A stretch of DNA of 56,295 nt from Bacteroidales bacterium H4 (GCA_001701165.1 DAAP01000014.1:1-56295), one strand, 5' to 3'. Shown: positions 17,079-26,279, counted from the first letter of the stretch. Made by a program: numbers and translations. The notes: generated by a model from the sequence alone, not told the origin.

Positions 17079-18406
17079 TGTTTAATATTTTGAGGTGTTG
17101 GAGTGTTGTCTGTGATTATGTGTCGGAGTACATTGTAGTTGGGGCTGATGCGGATTCTATGGTCCTGTCCGGTCATGAAGGCGTTGAGCTGCAAAGGCAG
17201 GTCCATGGCTCGTCCTGTGATGGCGTTCATGGCCGCCAGAGACTTGGCCGGGTGTGCTGTAGCTATAATCAGGCCGGTTTGTCCCGGACGGAGGTTGCGT
17301 CGCAGTCCGTAGTAGGCCATTGCCGTATGGGGGTCGCACATATATCCTGTGTCGCGATAGCATCCGTTGACGGCCTCAATAATTGCGACATCATTGACGC
17401 ACTCTCCGGTAATGTCACGGCGTATGGCAGCAAAGTCGTAGTGGTACAAATCGAGTATTCGGGGCAGGTTGGTGGGGTCTGCTTTGTCTGTTGCATAAGC
17501 CAATGTCGGTACGGATGGCCGTCGGGGCAACAGATGCCCGGTCGTGAGAGTCTCGTTGAATGCATCGTTGGCGTTCTCGCAAGCGATAAAGTGGCTTATC
17601 GGTAGCCCAAGGCGTTTGCTTATGATGCCTCCGGTGAGGTTGCCGAGGTTGCCGCAAGGTATTGCTGCGACTATTTCGGTCGAGCGTTGGTCGATGCGTT
17701 CCAATAGTTGTGCAACTCCGTAGAAGTAATAGAATGTTTCGGGGAGTAGTCGACCTATATTTGCCGAATTGGCGCAGGTCATCATGGCCTTGCGTTGCAG
17801 AACCGGGTCAGAGAGTGCTTGACGCATGAGAGCGAGGCAGTCATCGATGTTCCCATGTACTTCTATGGCGTGGATGTTTCCTCCCAAGGTAGTATACTGG
17901 CGCTCGAGTTGGCGATTCGAACTATTGCGGGGAAACAGTACAAACACATTTACGGACGACAATGGAGCCATGGCATTGGCTATAGCACCGGCGGTATTAC
18001 CGCACGAAGCCACAATGATGTTAAGCGGTAGTGACCCCGTCCCGATATGTCTGAGTAAGGATGCCATAAAACGTGCGCCAATATCCTTGAATGTCAAGGT
18101 AGGCCCACCAAATAGTTCGAGGACATATATGTCGTTGTCGATGCGCCTCAATGGTATATCGAAGTTGATAGTGCGGTCTACCATCTCCTTGAGGGCTTGT
18201 GCCGGAATGTCATCGCTGAAAAAATGCGTGGCAAGAACATAGGCAATCTCGGAGGCAGTCATACCCTGAAAATTGCGGAAAAAAGCGTCAGGAATTTGTG
18301 GTAGCGATGCGGGCATATATAGTCCACCGTCCGGAGCGTGGCTGCATAATACGGCCTGTGCCAAGGTTACGGAAGGAGAATTGTGTCCGGTGCTTATATA
18401 TTGCAT
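17075..18406 (-). CDS. thrC: Threonine synthase
   Basis: A 443-aa PLP enzyme converting O-phosphohomoserine to threonine. The PLP lysine is Lys107 in GGPTLTFKDIGARFMA, and ASCGNTAGAIANAM is the phosphate-binding SxGNTG-like loop. N-terminal YISTGHNSPSVTLAQAVL matches the class I threonine-synthase family. Length agrees with Bacteroides ThrC. It has its own promoter (18513-18506). The leader of about 95 nt has no run of Thr or Ile codons typical of attenuation. The next gene overlaps it by 4 nt. Confidence 0.95.
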   Translation of the reverse strand: MQYISTGHNSPSVTLAQAVLCSHAPDGGLYMPASLPQIPDAFFRNFQGMTASEIAYVLATHFFSDDIPAQALKEMVDRTINFDIPLRRIDNDIYVLELFGGPTLTFKDIGARFMASLLRHIGTGSLPLNIIVASCGNTAGAIANAMAPLSSVNVFVLFPRNSSNRQLERQYTTLGGNIHAIEVHGNIDDCLALMRQALSDPVLQRKAMMTCANSANIGRLLPETFYYFYGVAQLLERIDQRSTEIVAAIPCGNLGNLTGGIISKRLGLPISHFIACENANDAFNETLTTGHLLPRRPSVPTLAYATDKADPTNLPRILDLYHYDFAAIRRDITGECVNDVAIIEAVNGCYRDTGYMCDPHTAMAYYGLRRNLRPGQTGLIIATAHPAKSLAAMNAITGRAMDLPLQLNAFMTGQDHRIRISPNYNVLRHIITDNTPTPQNIKQ

Positions 18407-18505
18407 GGTCGGTGTCTCAAATATGGGCCGGTGACGGATTTGTGCCGTGCAATGGCGATGTCAGTCACCATGTGCGGTGAAAAATACAGCCGTCTTATAC
18501 TGATG

Positions 18506-18513
18506 CAAAGATA
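18506..18513 (-). promoter_or_regulatory. -7 box for thrC
   Basis: TATCTTTG on the minus strand matches TAnnTTTG and would start transcription near 18502, about 95 nt before thrC. No strong -33 element is seen. Confidence 0.45.
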
Positions 18514-18606
18514 ATGATTTTTTTCGCCATGGGCGGTATCTTTGACCGAGTTTTTACCATGGATTTTTGAATGTCGGCACAAATGGAACTAACCGAGTGT
18601 GCCGTG

Positions 18607-19443
18607 TTATAGCGTGGCTATAAACTTGTACCTGTATTTCAATTGATCAAATGCTTTGGCAGCTTTTGATTTGTCTTGGAATAGTGCATATACTGCCGCT
18701 CCGGACCCGGACATTGCAGAATACACTGCGTCAGCTCTGTAGAAATATTCCTTTAGGTCGGCTATTGCCGGGTACAAAGGAAATACAGAGTCTTCAAACA
18801 TGTTGTGAAGTTCTGTGCGCCATTGTGTCGGTGGGAGTTCAGTTATGCGCTCAACGGGTGTTGCATTGGGATTTTTTGCAACTCCGGCGTATGCTTGTGC
18901 TGTGGATACATGGCATCCATCAGGGCGACAGATGACTATTGTGAGGCCGCTCAGTGTCGGAATTGAGACCTTGCGCAACGTTGTTCCGATGCCTGAAACT
19001 ACCATGGCGCTGTTGTAAACGAAAAAAGGACAGTCGGCGCCGATAGAAGATACAATTTTTGCCATGGCTCCATTGCTGAGACCCAACGAAAACAACGTGT
19101 TGAGTGCACGCACAGTGTATGCTGCATCAGCTGAGCCGCCACCCAAACCGGCTCCGGACGGAATGTTTTTCTGCAAAAAAATACGTACAGACGGAATGTC
19201 TCGGCATACGCTCTTGACGGCATTGTAAGCCCGTATGACGAGGTTATCATCTTCAGAACAGTCAAGGTCTTCGCTGCCATGACATTCCAATGTCGTGCGT
19301 GGCTCATTGATGGCCGGAACGACCTCGAGTACATCACTCCATCCGACAGGTACCATAATTGAATCGATGTCGTGGTATCCATCAGAACGTCGTCTCAAGA
19401 TGTTGAGACCGAGGTTGATTTTAGCATGTGGGAATACGACCAT
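18607..19443 (-). CDS. ispE: 4-diphosphocytidyl-2-C-methyl-D-erythritol kinase
   Basis: A 278-aa GHMP-family kinase of the MEP isoprenoid pathway. It phosphorylates CDP-methylerythritol. The start FPHAKINLGLNILRRRSDGYHDI is diagnostic: KINLGL plus the substrate-binding DGYHD. The ATP loop is PSGAGLGGGSADAA, and MSGSGAAVYALF is the third GHMP motif. It follows lepA by 87 nt on the same strand and may be cotranscribed. The thrC promoter lies just downstream of its stop. Confidence 0.95.
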   Translation of the reverse strand: MVVFPHAKINLGLNILRRRSDGYHDIDSIMVPVGWSDVLEVVPAINEPRTTLECHGSEDLDCSEDDNLVIRAYNAVKSVCRDIPSVRIFLQKNIPSGAGLGGGSADAAYTVRALNTLFSLGLSNGAMAKIVSSIGADCPFFVYNSAMVVSGIGTTLRKVSIPTLSGLTIVICRPDGCHVSTAQAYAGVAKNPNATPVERITELPPTQWRTELHNMFEDSVFPLYPAIADLKEYFYRADAVYSAMSGSGAAVYALFQDKSKAAKAFDQLKYRYKFIATL

Positions 19444-19530
19444 GCTTGTGGTTTGGTGCGTGAATGCGTGTTAATCTTCTGAGGGCGATGTTGTTAACTT
19501 TTGTCTCGGCTTTATATCGAGTCGCGGCAC

Positions 19531-21318
19531 TTAATCAAGTTTTAGTACGGCAAGGAAGGCTTTTTGCGGTACTTCCACCGAACCGATTTGCTTCATGCGC
19601 TTCTTGCCTTTCTTCTGCTTTTCAAGCAACTTGCGCTTGCGTGAAATGTCGCCGCCGTAGCATTTGGCTGTAACGTCTTTTCGCACGGCTTTAATGGTCT
19701 CGCGTGCAATGATTTTGGCGCCTATGGCCGCCTGGATGGCGATGTCGAATTGTTGCCGGGGAATAAGTTCTTTGAGCTTTTCGCACATACGGCGACCAAA
19801 GGCGACGGCATTGTCTGCATGCGTTAGTATGGACAGCGCATCCACGCTTTCGCCATTAAGGAGTATATCAAGCTTGACCAGGCGGCTTTCGCGGAAGTCG
19901 TGCAGGTGATAGTCGAATGATGCATAGCCCTTGGAGATGCTTTTGAGTTTGTCGTAGAAGTCAATCACGATTTCGCCAAGAGGCATGTCGAAGGTGAGTT
20001 CGAGCCTATTGCCGGAGATATATTCCTGCTTGATGAGTTCGCCGCGTTTTGACAGACATAAGGTCATTATCGGTCCGATGAAGTCGGAGGTGGTAATTAC
20101 ACTGGCGCGGATATATGGTTCCTCAATATGATCTATTAACGTAAGGTCAGGTAAGCCTGATGGGTTGTGTACTTCTGTGACTATACCTTTTTTATCATAT
20201 ACCTTATATGAAACGTTGGGTACGGTGGTGATGACGTCCATATCAAACTCACGACCGAGTCTTTCCTGAATTATTTCCATGTGAAGCAGGCCCAAGAATC
20301 CGCAGCGGAAACCAAAGCCGAGTGCGGCAGATGATTCGGGTGTAAAGGTGAGTGAGGCATCGTTTAACTGGAGTTTCTCAAGCGAGGTGCGAAGATTTTC
20401 AAAGTCTTCAGTCTCGATGGGATATACGCCGGCAAACACCATAGGCTTGACCTCCTCGAAACCATCTATAGCCTTGTCACAAGGGCGTGCAACGTGTGTG
20501 ATGGTGTCGCCCACTTTTACCTCTTTGGATGTCTTTATACCGGAAATGATGTAACCCACATTTCCGGCGGAAATCTCGTTGGTGGGGCGCATATCAAGTT
20601 TAAGGACACCGACTTCGTCCGCATTGTATTGTTTGCCTGTGGCGACGAATTTTACGAAATCGTTTTTGCGTAGTGTGCCGTTGATAATCTTAAAATAAGC
20701 GATGATGCCTCGGAATGGGTTGAACACTGAGTCGAATATCAATGCCTGAAGCGGTGCTTCAGGGTCACCTTTGGGTGCCGGTATGCGCTCGACTATTGCA
20801 CGGAGAATGGTGGATATGCCTTCGCCTGTTTTGCCGGAGGCTCGGATTATTTCTTCACGTTTGCATCCGAGCAGCTCAACTATTTGATCCTCAACTTCGT
20901 CAGGTTTGGCTGATTCGAGATCTATCTTGTTTATTACAGGGATGATTTCCAGGTCGTTGTCTATTGCCATGTAAAGATTGGAGATGGTCTGAGCCTGAAT
21001 CCCCTGAGTGGCGTCTACAATAAGCAAGGCACCTTCGCAGGCGGCGATGGAACGAGATACTTCGTACGAAAAGTCTACGTGTCCCGGGGTGTCAATAAGA
21101 TTGAGTGTGTACTCTGTGTCATTGATGGTATGAAGCATCTGTATGGCGTGGCTTTTGATGGTAATGCCACGTTCGCGCTCAAGGTCCATGTCGTCCAGCA
21201 CTTGTGCTTCCATGTCTTTGGATGCAATGGTGCCGGTATATTCGAGAAGCCTGTCGGCAAGAGTGGATTTGCCGTGGTCTATGTGCGCTATTATGCAGAA
21301 GTTGCGTATATGGTTCAT
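19531..21318 (-). CDS. lepA: Elongation factor 4 (LepA)
   Basis: A 595-aa translational GTPase that acts on the ribosome and can back-translocate tRNAs. The start at 21318 (MNHIRNFCIIAHIDHGKST) is preferred over 21360, since it removes a Cys-rich lead-in and gives the usual EF4 N-terminus. G motifs are intact: AHIDHGKS, RERGITIK, DTPGHVDF and NKIDL. The C-terminal basic region (KLLEKQKKGKKRMKQIGSV) is the EF4-specific tail. Promoter TACCTTTG (21357-21350) gives a leader of about 28 nt. The window also holds EF-G2, so two ribosome-associated GTPase-family proteins are near each other. Confidence 0.96.
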   Translation of the reverse strand: MNHIRNFCIIAHIDHGKSTLADRLLEYTGTIASKDMEAQVLDDMDLERERGITIKSHAIQMLHTINDTEYTLNLIDTPGHVDFSYEVSRSIAACEGALLIVDATQGIQAQTISNLYMAIDNDLEIIPVINKIDLESAKPDEVEDQIVELLGCKREEIIRASGKTGEGISTILRAIVERIPAPKGDPEAPLQALIFDSVFNPFRGIIAYFKIINGTLRKNDFVKFVATGKQYNADEVGVLKLDMRPTNEISAGNVGYIISGIKTSKEVKVGDTITHVARPCDKAIDGFEEVKPMVFAGVYPIETEDFENLRTSLEKLQLNDASLTFTPESSAALGFGFRCGFLGLLHMEIIQERLGREFDMDVITTVPNVSYKVYDKKGIVTEVHNPSGLPDLTLIDHIEEPYIRASVITTSDFIGPIMTLCLSKRGELIKQEYISGNRLELTFDMPLGEIVIDFYDKLKSISKGYASFDYHLHDFRESRLVKLDILLNGESVDALSILTHADNAVAFGRRMCEKLKELIPRQQFDIAIQAAIGAKIIARETIKAVRKDVTAKCYGGDISRKRKLLEKQKKGKKRMKQIGSVEVPQKAFLAVLKLD

Positions 21319-21349
21319 TGTTTGTTCGTAATTGCAGCTATTGGTTGTG

Positions 21350-21381
21350 CAAAGGTACAAAAAAACGCGTAAAGGGCAATA
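21350..21381 (-). promoter_or_regulatory. Promoter of lepA
   Basis: TACCTTTG (21357-21350) on the minus strand with TTG (21381-21379) 21 nt upstream. The start site would fall near 21345. Confidence 0.5.
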
Positions 21382-21484
21382 AGACTGCTGCGTGCTGCCG
21401 CGAAGTATAATGGTAAAATGGCGTAGAGTGTGCGCCTATGTAGTGCCGTATGTGTCGATGATGCCGTATACCTATGCGATACAA

Positions 21485-21856
21485 TCATTTAAGGAATGCA
21501 AGGTATACAGCTCCTACCAGTAGGACGAATGCGGCAATGTGATTCCAGCGTAAAGTTTCGCCACCGAACACAAATATTGTGATGACGGTAAACACTATTA
21601 GGGTAATTGCTTCCTGGGTCACTTTGAGTTGCATCAGTGTCATCGGTCCGCCGTTGCCTACGTACCCGATGCGATTGGCAGGAATCATGAATGAATATTC
21701 AAATAATGCTATTGCCCAAGAGAATACGATCACGAGCCAAAGCGGCCAATCGGTTGATATGCCGGCTGTCTGTAATTTGAGGTGTCCGTACCAGGCAAAG
21801 GTCATAAAAACATTGGAAACGACCAATAGCAGGATTGTGGTGACTATAGGATTCAT
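21485..21856 (-). CDS. DMT-family small membrane protein (DUF486)
   Basis: A 123-aa protein with four hydrophobic segments (VTTILLLVVSNVFMTFAWYG; WLVIVFSWAIALFEYSFMI; ITLIVFTVITIFVFGG; IAAFVLLVGAVYLAFLK). The IPANRIGY loop with GPMTLMQLKVTQEAI matches DUF486 proteins, a small drug/metabolite-transporter relative. Substrate is unknown. Its start overlaps the stop of the next upstream gene (21853) by 4 nt, so it is coupled to the N-terminal-nucleophile hydrolase. Confidence 0.85.
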   Translation of the reverse strand: MNPIVTTILLLVVSNVFMTFAWYGHLKLQTAGISTDWPLWLVIVFSWAIALFEYSFMIPANRIGYVGNGGPMTLMQLKVTQEAITLIVFTVITIFVFGGETLRWNHIAAFVLLVGAVYLAFLK

Positions 21857-22935
21857 TTCTTGGTATGCTTGTCATATTCGTTAATACTCATTATGCGTTC
21901 TATATGCATCTTTGAACGCAGATAGTCCATGTCTATGTAGCTCTTGTCTCCCGGACGTCTCAAAGGGAAGGCCTTGTATTTGGCTTTTATAACCTCGTTG
22001 CATGCGGGGCTACGCCATCCCGGTGCTGATGGTTGCAATTCGGGCGGTACGGAGTCTATGGAGACTGCGCGGACGTGGCTACAGGGCGGATAGCCGATGA
22101 CGGTCCACATTACAGCATCTTTTGGGTCTTGACCGGGAGCCACGCCCTCGATGACGATGGAGGCGGAGGATATGCGCCGCGGTATAAAGTCCTGGTCTAT
22201 GGCCCAACGGGTGCTGTCGCATAAGATATCGCGACCCAAGCGACTATGGTAGAATGACCTTGACGCGTCTTCGGTAAAGAACGCCGGGGTAAGAGTGTGA
22301 TGTCGTATCCGTTCTTCGGCAAGGTGGCAGAGATTGTCGTAGCGGACATATCCATATCCGGTGGTGTCATTGCCGCTAAAGGAAAAATTTGTGCGTATCA
22401 GTACATCGCTTTCTGTGTCTTTGAGATAGTAGGTCGTGTATCCGTTGTCATTGGTCTCAAAGTATGCGCCGTTGCCGTAGGCGTCAATAACGCCGAAATT
22501 AGCTTGTACGCCCATAGGGCGAGGCAGGGTGTCAAGTAGTGTAGCAAAGTCAGCGACCGTGCGGCAGCGGCCCAAAGCCATAGACATTACGATGCCTTCG
22601 CGGTCCACCAGTTTAGCCGTGTCCGGCGCAAGGTTGTAGGATGCCGTATTCATGATTCCAAATCCGGTGTCATTCAAGCCCATCCATGCCTCTGAACGAA
22701 GGCTGTCACCTCCGTTGAACAAGGCTACGTACCCGAATTGCCCGGGGCGGCATACGGTGTCTACAAAATTATGTTCCGTCCCGGTGTCTCGGTGTTTCCA
22801 CAGTAAGGGGCGTCCGTTGGCAGATGCTCGTGCGCCAACTATCATTGATGTGCAGGCTTGTGTGTCTTGCGGCAGCGCTATGGATACAACCAATGCACTG
22901 ACCACAAGAGTTGTGCGTAAGAACGTTGTGCTCAT
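21853..22935 (-). CDS. Exported N-terminal-nucleophile hydrolase (C45/penicillin-acylase-like)
   Basis: A 360-aa protein. The start at 22935 is chosen to give a signal peptide TLVVSALVVSIALPQDTQA ending before Cys28. That Cys begins the mature enzyme as CTSMIVGA, the expected N-terminal catalytic nucleophile. Other family marks are GRPLLWKHRDTG and WMGLNDTGFGIMNT. Such enzymes cleave amide bonds (acyl-peptide, bile-salt-like or acylamino substrates); the substrate cannot be named. The absence of other lipidation signals suggests a periplasmic enzyme. It is divergent from ftsE and is followed by an overlapping DUF486 gene. Confidence 0.78.
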   Translation of the reverse strand: MSTTFLRTTLVVSALVVSIALPQDTQACTSMIVGARASANGRPLLWKHRDTGTEHNFVDTVCRPGQFGYVALFNGGDSLRSEAWMGLNDTGFGIMNTASYNLAPDTAKLVDREGIVMSMALGRCRTVADFATLLDTLPRPMGVQANFGVIDAYGNGAYFETNDNGYTTYYLKDTESDVLIRTNFSFSGNDTTGYGYVRYDNLCHLAEERIRHHTLTPAFFTEDASRSFYHSRLGRDILCDSTRWAIDQDFIPRRISSASIVIEGVAPGQDPKDAVMWTVIGYPPCSHVRAVSIDSVPPELQPSAPGWRSPACNEVIKAKYKAFPLRRPGDKSYIDMDYLRSKMHIERIMSINEYDKHTKK

Positions 22936-23029
22936 TTTTGTATATATGTAAGTTGCCTCTGGCATCTATGCAATGCATCGATGGCATTGGCTTTAGGTGG
23001 ACGTGGGTCGTTCTGACCTTTTTGAGGTG

Positions 23030-23037
23030 CAAAATTA
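23030..23037 (-). promoter_or_regulatory. -7 box for the Ntn-hydrolase gene
   Basis: TAATTTTG on the minus strand fits TAnnTTTG; the start site would be near 23026, about 90 nt before the gene. It lies back to back with the ftsE promoter. Confidence 0.4.
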
Positions 23038-23060
23038 CGCATTTATTCGCAGAAATTGCG

Positions 23061-23068
23061 TACTTTTG
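23061..23068 (+). promoter_or_regulatory. -7 box for ftsE
   Basis: TACTTTTG on the plus strand fits TAnnTTTG; the start site would be near 23073, about 48 nt before ftsE. Confidence 0.45.
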
Positions 23069-23120
23069 TGAGGTCTAAGCCGTTCAACTTGATTAAACGC
23101 ATAAAAACAACCAAGACAGT

Positions 23121-23789
23121 ATGTCGCTGATTGAATATAAAGACGTAGAACTTCGTCGCAAAGAATTTGTCGTGTTCAAAGATGTTACGTTTAGCATTGA
23201 TAGTGGGCAGCCGGTATACTTGGTGGGCAAAGTCGGCAGTGGCAAAAGCACATTGCTAAAGTCATTATATGCCGAAGTTCCGGTGTCCGGACAAGGTCAT
23301 GCCCGTGTGCTTGGATATGATATGGGACAATTGCGTCGTCGTGACATCCCAATGTTGCGTCGCCGCATGGGCATCGTTTTCCAGGATTTTCAATTGCTGA
23401 TGGACCGCAATGTTTATGCCAACCTTGATTTTGTGCTTCTTGCTACGGGATGGCGCGACCGCAGGCAGCGCGAAGATCGTATACTCGCAGTACTTGATCA
23501 AGTCGGTATGCCTAATAAAAGTTACAAAATGCCTCATCAATTAAGCGGAGGTGAGCAGCAGCGAGTGGTGATTGCCCGCGCCATGCTTAATAATCCGGAT
23601 ATAATTCTTGCTGATGAACCCACCGGCAACCTTGACCCGGAGACAGGACAGCAGATATTCCACCTACTAAGTAATATAGCGTCTGAGGGCAAAGCCGTGG
23701 TGGTGGCTACGCATAACCATTCGCTGATAGATCAATTCCCCGGACGCGTATTTATCTGCGAGGATAAACACCTTAGCGAACTGCCATAA
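23121..23789 (+). CDS. ftsE: Cell division ATP-binding protein FtsE
   Basis: A 222-aa ABC ATPase that, with FtsX, couples divisome signals to cell-wall hydrolases. Walker A is GKVGSGKST (36-44), the Q-loop is VFQDFQLL (86-93), the signature is LSGGEQQR (141-148) and Walker B is ILADEP (162-167). No ftsX gene is in this window, as is usual in Bacteroidota where the two are separated; other small ABC exporters such as LolD types are the main alternative. A poorly supported 54-codon frame follows on the plus strand. Confidence 0.9.
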   Translation: MSLIEYKDVELRRKEFVVFKDVTFSIDSGQPVYLVGKVGSGKSTLLKSLYAEVPVSGQGHARVLGYDMGQLRRRDIPMLRRRMGIVFQDFQLLMDRNVYANLDFVLLATGWRDRRQREDRILAVLDQVGMPNKSYKMPHQLSGGEQQRVVIARAMLNNPDIILADEPTGNLDPETGQQIFHLLSNIASEGKAVVVATHNHSLIDQFPGRVFICEDKHLSELP

Positions 23790-24032
23790 CAGATTTTCGT
23801 ACAGGGCTAAATGTCATGCTGATGGCAGCAAGTACGCATGAACTCTTATTGCTGCGTGACTTGGGTTTGTCGTTCAACGCATGTTTTACAATAAATTGTG
23901 GAATAATAACTGCTATGATGTATATAGTTGTGGCGTGGGCGTTTGCATGGCACTGCACCCCTATATGTAATAATGATTAGGGGTTCCCATATTCGGAGCT
24001 AAAAGTTTTCTTGGGTATTCTTTGCTCTATTG

Positions 24033-24662
24033 TCAGTTGAGAGTGCCTGTACGTGCTCGCTTAATGACGTTATCTTCGGGCACAACGTAAATTTCGACGC
24101 GTCGGTTTCGTCTCCTGTTCTTGACAGAAGTGTTTGCCGAGCGCGGTTCCTCAGCCCCCATACCGTAAGGTGTGATGTTGGTTTCAACATCGCCTGCCAG
24201 TTCATCGAAATAGTCAGCAATAGCATTGGCGCGTCTTTCGGTGAGGTCATCGCAATATTGCTCGCTGCCGGTGTTGTCTGAATATACGACGACAAGTATC
24301 TTGTATGACGTAGGTTTGCGCAGCAATTCTTTGAAGGCGTTGAGATAGTATGGCGCATGCGTGCGCAGTTCGTCATCGTTTGGCTTGAAGAGCGTGTCGC
24401 AGGGGATGATTATGCTGTATACCTCGTTTTTGCGATGCATAGCGACTTCAAGATTGTGTCGTGCAAATTGGTTTGCGTTGTTGCCCATATGACGCTGTAT
24501 TGCCGGCGAATACTTTTTGGGAACTTCCGGCGTGGCAATGTTTTCCTTAAGGGTCTTGGGCGCATCGGCATTTGGAATGTCAGTCGAGGCTATGCCGGAT
24601 GCTGCCGCCATCAGAATGGCAGCAACAATGGAGCATTTTTTTGAAAAAGTGAAACGGGGCAT
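24033..24662 (-). CDS. OmpA-family protein
   Basis: A 209-aa exported protein. The start at 24662 is preferred to 24674 because it gives a compact n-region before the signal peptide CSIVAAILMAAASGIAST. A Pro/Lys-rich linker precedes an OmpA-like C-terminal domain with LVVVYSDNTGSEQYCDDLTERRA (peptidoglycan-binding NTDxxG-like loop) and KNRRRNRRVEIYV, the typical NRRVE end motif. It probably links the outer membrane to peptidoglycan. It is the last gene of the DUF4290-rimM transcript, 16 nt after a small acidic protein. Confidence 0.85.
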   Translation of the reverse strand: MPRFTFSKKCSIVAAILMAAASGIASTDIPNADAPKTLKENIATPEVPKKYSPAIQRHMGNNANQFARHNLEVAMHRKNEVYSIIIPCDTLFKPNDDELRTHAPYYLNAFKELLRKPTSYKILVVVYSDNTGSEQYCDDLTERRANAIADYFDELAGDVETNITPYGMGAEEPRSANTSVKNRRRNRRVEIYVVPEDNVIKRARTGTLN

Positions 24663-24678
24663 GTTTAGATACATTGGG

Positions 24679-24993
24679 TTATTCGTCCTCCAATGAGTCT
24701 TCGTAAGCTAATTCGGCGTTGACTATAGGCTCAATGTGTTCGGTTGCAATTTTTGCACGCTTATCTTTGGCCAAAGTGCGGCGCACGGTGCTCATCAGTC
24801 TATCGAGATCCACATCGGCATCTTCTTCATCATCTTCTGAAAAATCAATTTCGAGCATTCCGTTACTCTCGTAGAAATCCCAGATTATATCTATGACGTT
24901 GAGAATTTCGTCATCGTCATATAGCGAGGAGATTTCATTGCCAATTTGTGCGCGTATAAACGCTATGGCATTATCTTCGTCAAACATGGTCAT
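24679..24993 (-). CDS. Acidic hypothetical protein
   Basis: A 104-aa highly acidic soluble protein (FSEDDEEDADVDLDRL) with a short helical N-terminus. It is conserved in style with small Bacteroidales proteins that follow rimM, but no domain is recognised. It lies 53 nt after rimM and 16 nt before the OmpA-like gene, so it is likely cotranscribed with both. Confidence 0.65.
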   Translation of the reverse strand: MTMFDEDNAIAFIRAQIGNEISSLYDDDEILNVIDIIWDFYESNGMLEIDFSEDDEEDADVDLDRLMSTVRRTLAKDKRAKIATEHIEPIVNAELAYEDSLEDE

Positions 24994-25046
24994 AAGTTAA
25001 TTATTGCTGTAAAAAAGCTTTTGATGACTATTTATGGGAAAATGCG

Positions 25047-25595
25047 TTATAGCTCCAGAAGACCCTTGGGAAGTGTAACACCTATCGAACCTTCATCTAT
25101 GTATTCGATGAATTCGTCGGCGATAGGAATATACAATTTGCTGTCATTGTCCTCGGCACGGCTGACAATGAATAGATTGTTTGCCGTGGAGTCTTCTATG
25201 CCGATGATTCGTCCCAGGACTTTATCCGATTCGGTGTCTATGATATCAAATCCTATAAGGTCTTCAATGAAAAAATCTTTACTGTCCGGGTCTGTGGCGT
25301 CATGGTGCAACGAGTCAATGAGATCTTGGCTTGTGGCGTATATTGTGTGTCCTGTCAAGTCTTGGTCGTCAATAACAGGTATGAGTCGCGAACGCCACAT
25401 CTCACCCTTGTGGAAAGTAGTGCCTGATAATTTGAATGGTACCGGAAGCCCGTCAATTTCGACAAATACAAAGTCTAAATCTTCGATTGCCTCACCATAA
25501 TTCGAGTACATAATGTAATCGCCTTCGTATCCGAAGGTTTTGATAATGTGACCGATGGGTCTCAGTTGCTCAAATGTGACCGGTGTGTGCGGCAT
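25047..25595 (-). CDS. rimM: Ribosome maturation factor RimM
   Basis: A 182-aa protein that binds S19 and assists 30S head assembly. The N-terminal domain shows LRPIGHIIKTFGYEGDYIM and a VFVEIDGLPVPF strand; the C-terminal PRC-barrel domain includes LIGFDIIDTESDKVLG and YIPIADEFIEYID. The length matches RimM. It follows the DUF4290 gene after 20 nt. In many Bacteroidota murA lies between these two; here it is missing. Confidence 0.92.
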   Translation of the reverse strand: MPHTPVTFEQLRPIGHIIKTFGYEGDYIMYSNYGEAIEDLDFVFVEIDGLPVPFKLSGTTFHKGEMWRSRLIPVIDDQDLTGHTIYATSQDLIDSLHHDATDPDSKDFFIEDLIGFDIIDTESDKVLGRIIGIEDSTANNLFIVSRAEDNDSKLYIPIADEFIEYIDEGSIGVTLPKGLLEL

Positions 25596-25615
25596 ATGTC
25601 GAAACTCTTGTTAGG

Positions 25616-26200
25616 TTACTTCTTTTTCTTTTTCTTGCCGGTGTTGGAAGTGACCTTGTATGTGCGCAATACCATTGTGTCGGGCGTTAGGCGAATTTTA
25701 CCTTTGCTGAGCACGGCAAGGTCATCGAAGATACGCTGGTCGTCAACGTCTTCGTTGGCTTCGGACATTACTTTCTTCATTTGGTTGGCAAGCAGTTCGA
25801 TGAAGGCGTCTTTGTCCGGACAGTCTTCCATGTCGGCTGCCACTAGAGCCATTTGTTCGATTACGCGTCCGTATTGGCGTTCGAAATTTGACACTTGGTC
25901 AAACATTGGCACGGGCTCGGGTTTTGAGTCAAGCGAATCGGCGTGTATCACATCAAAAGGCCAGTCTATATCAAGATTGTAGTTGCTCATGACTGCCAAA
26001 TGATCCCAGAACTTGTGCTTCTCGGGATCGTTGGCCACCATTTCGGGAAACAATATACCCATAGTGTTGACTATGGAGTAGGCGCATCGTGTACGTTCGG
26101 CTTTGTCCTCGAGGGTCATGCAATACTCCACCATAGATTGGATGTTGCGGCCGTACTCGGGAAGTATTATGTCTTTGAGTTGAGTGTTGTATGTCAGCAT
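25616..26200 (-). CDS. DUF4290 family protein
   Basis: A 194-aa protein. The start at 26200 (MLTYNTQLKDIILPEYGRN) is chosen over 26272 because the longer frame would run into the fabG terminator hairpin and adds a poorly folded lead-in. YNTQ, LPEYGRNIQ and the conserved YCMTLEDKAERTRCAYSIV are typical of DUF4290, a Bacteroidota-specific family usually found next to murA and rimM. The C-terminus is a polylysine run (KKKKKK), which may bind nucleic acid or acidic surfaces. Function is unknown. Confidence 0.9.
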   Translation of the reverse strand: MLTYNTQLKDIILPEYGRNIQSMVEYCMTLEDKAERTRCAYSIVNTMGILFPEMVANDPEKHKFWDHLAVMSNYNLDIDWPFDVIHADSLDSKPEPVPMFDQVSNFERQYGRVIEQMALVAADMEDCPDKDAFIELLANQMKKVMSEANEDVDDQRIFDDLAVLSKGKIRLTPDTMVLRTYKVTSNTGKKKKKK

Positions 26201-26246
26201 TGGCTTGTTCGGAGGAGGTAGGTGTATCTTGTAGATATATAATGTA

Positions 26247-26279
26247 AAGAAGGGCGCGGGGTGTTCCCGCACCCTTCTT
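26247..26279 (-). terminator. Terminator-like hairpin after fabG
   Basis: A 14-bp stem with one mismatch (26247-26260 with 26266-26279) and a 5-nt loop, in the gap between fabG and the DUF4290 gene. On the minus strand it is followed by TTTACATT, a weak U-tract. It separates the two minus-strand transcripts. Confidence 0.6.

Noticed and set aside
18407..18505. Leader-peptide attenuator for thrC
   Set aside because: A 24-codon frame starting near 18469 overlaps the thrC start, but it has only scattered Thr and Ile codons and no terminator stem with a U-tract follows.
18537..18544. Plus-strand TATCTTTG as a promoter
   Set aside because: It would drive transcription antisense to nothing but the end of ispE; no plus-strand gene follows, so chance match is likelier.
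23816..23980. 54-codon plus-strand frame after ftsE with a hydrophobic middle
   Set aside because: No ribosome-binding signal, Cys-scattered and without recognisable family; the complementary strand has a similar frame. Coding status cannot be supported.
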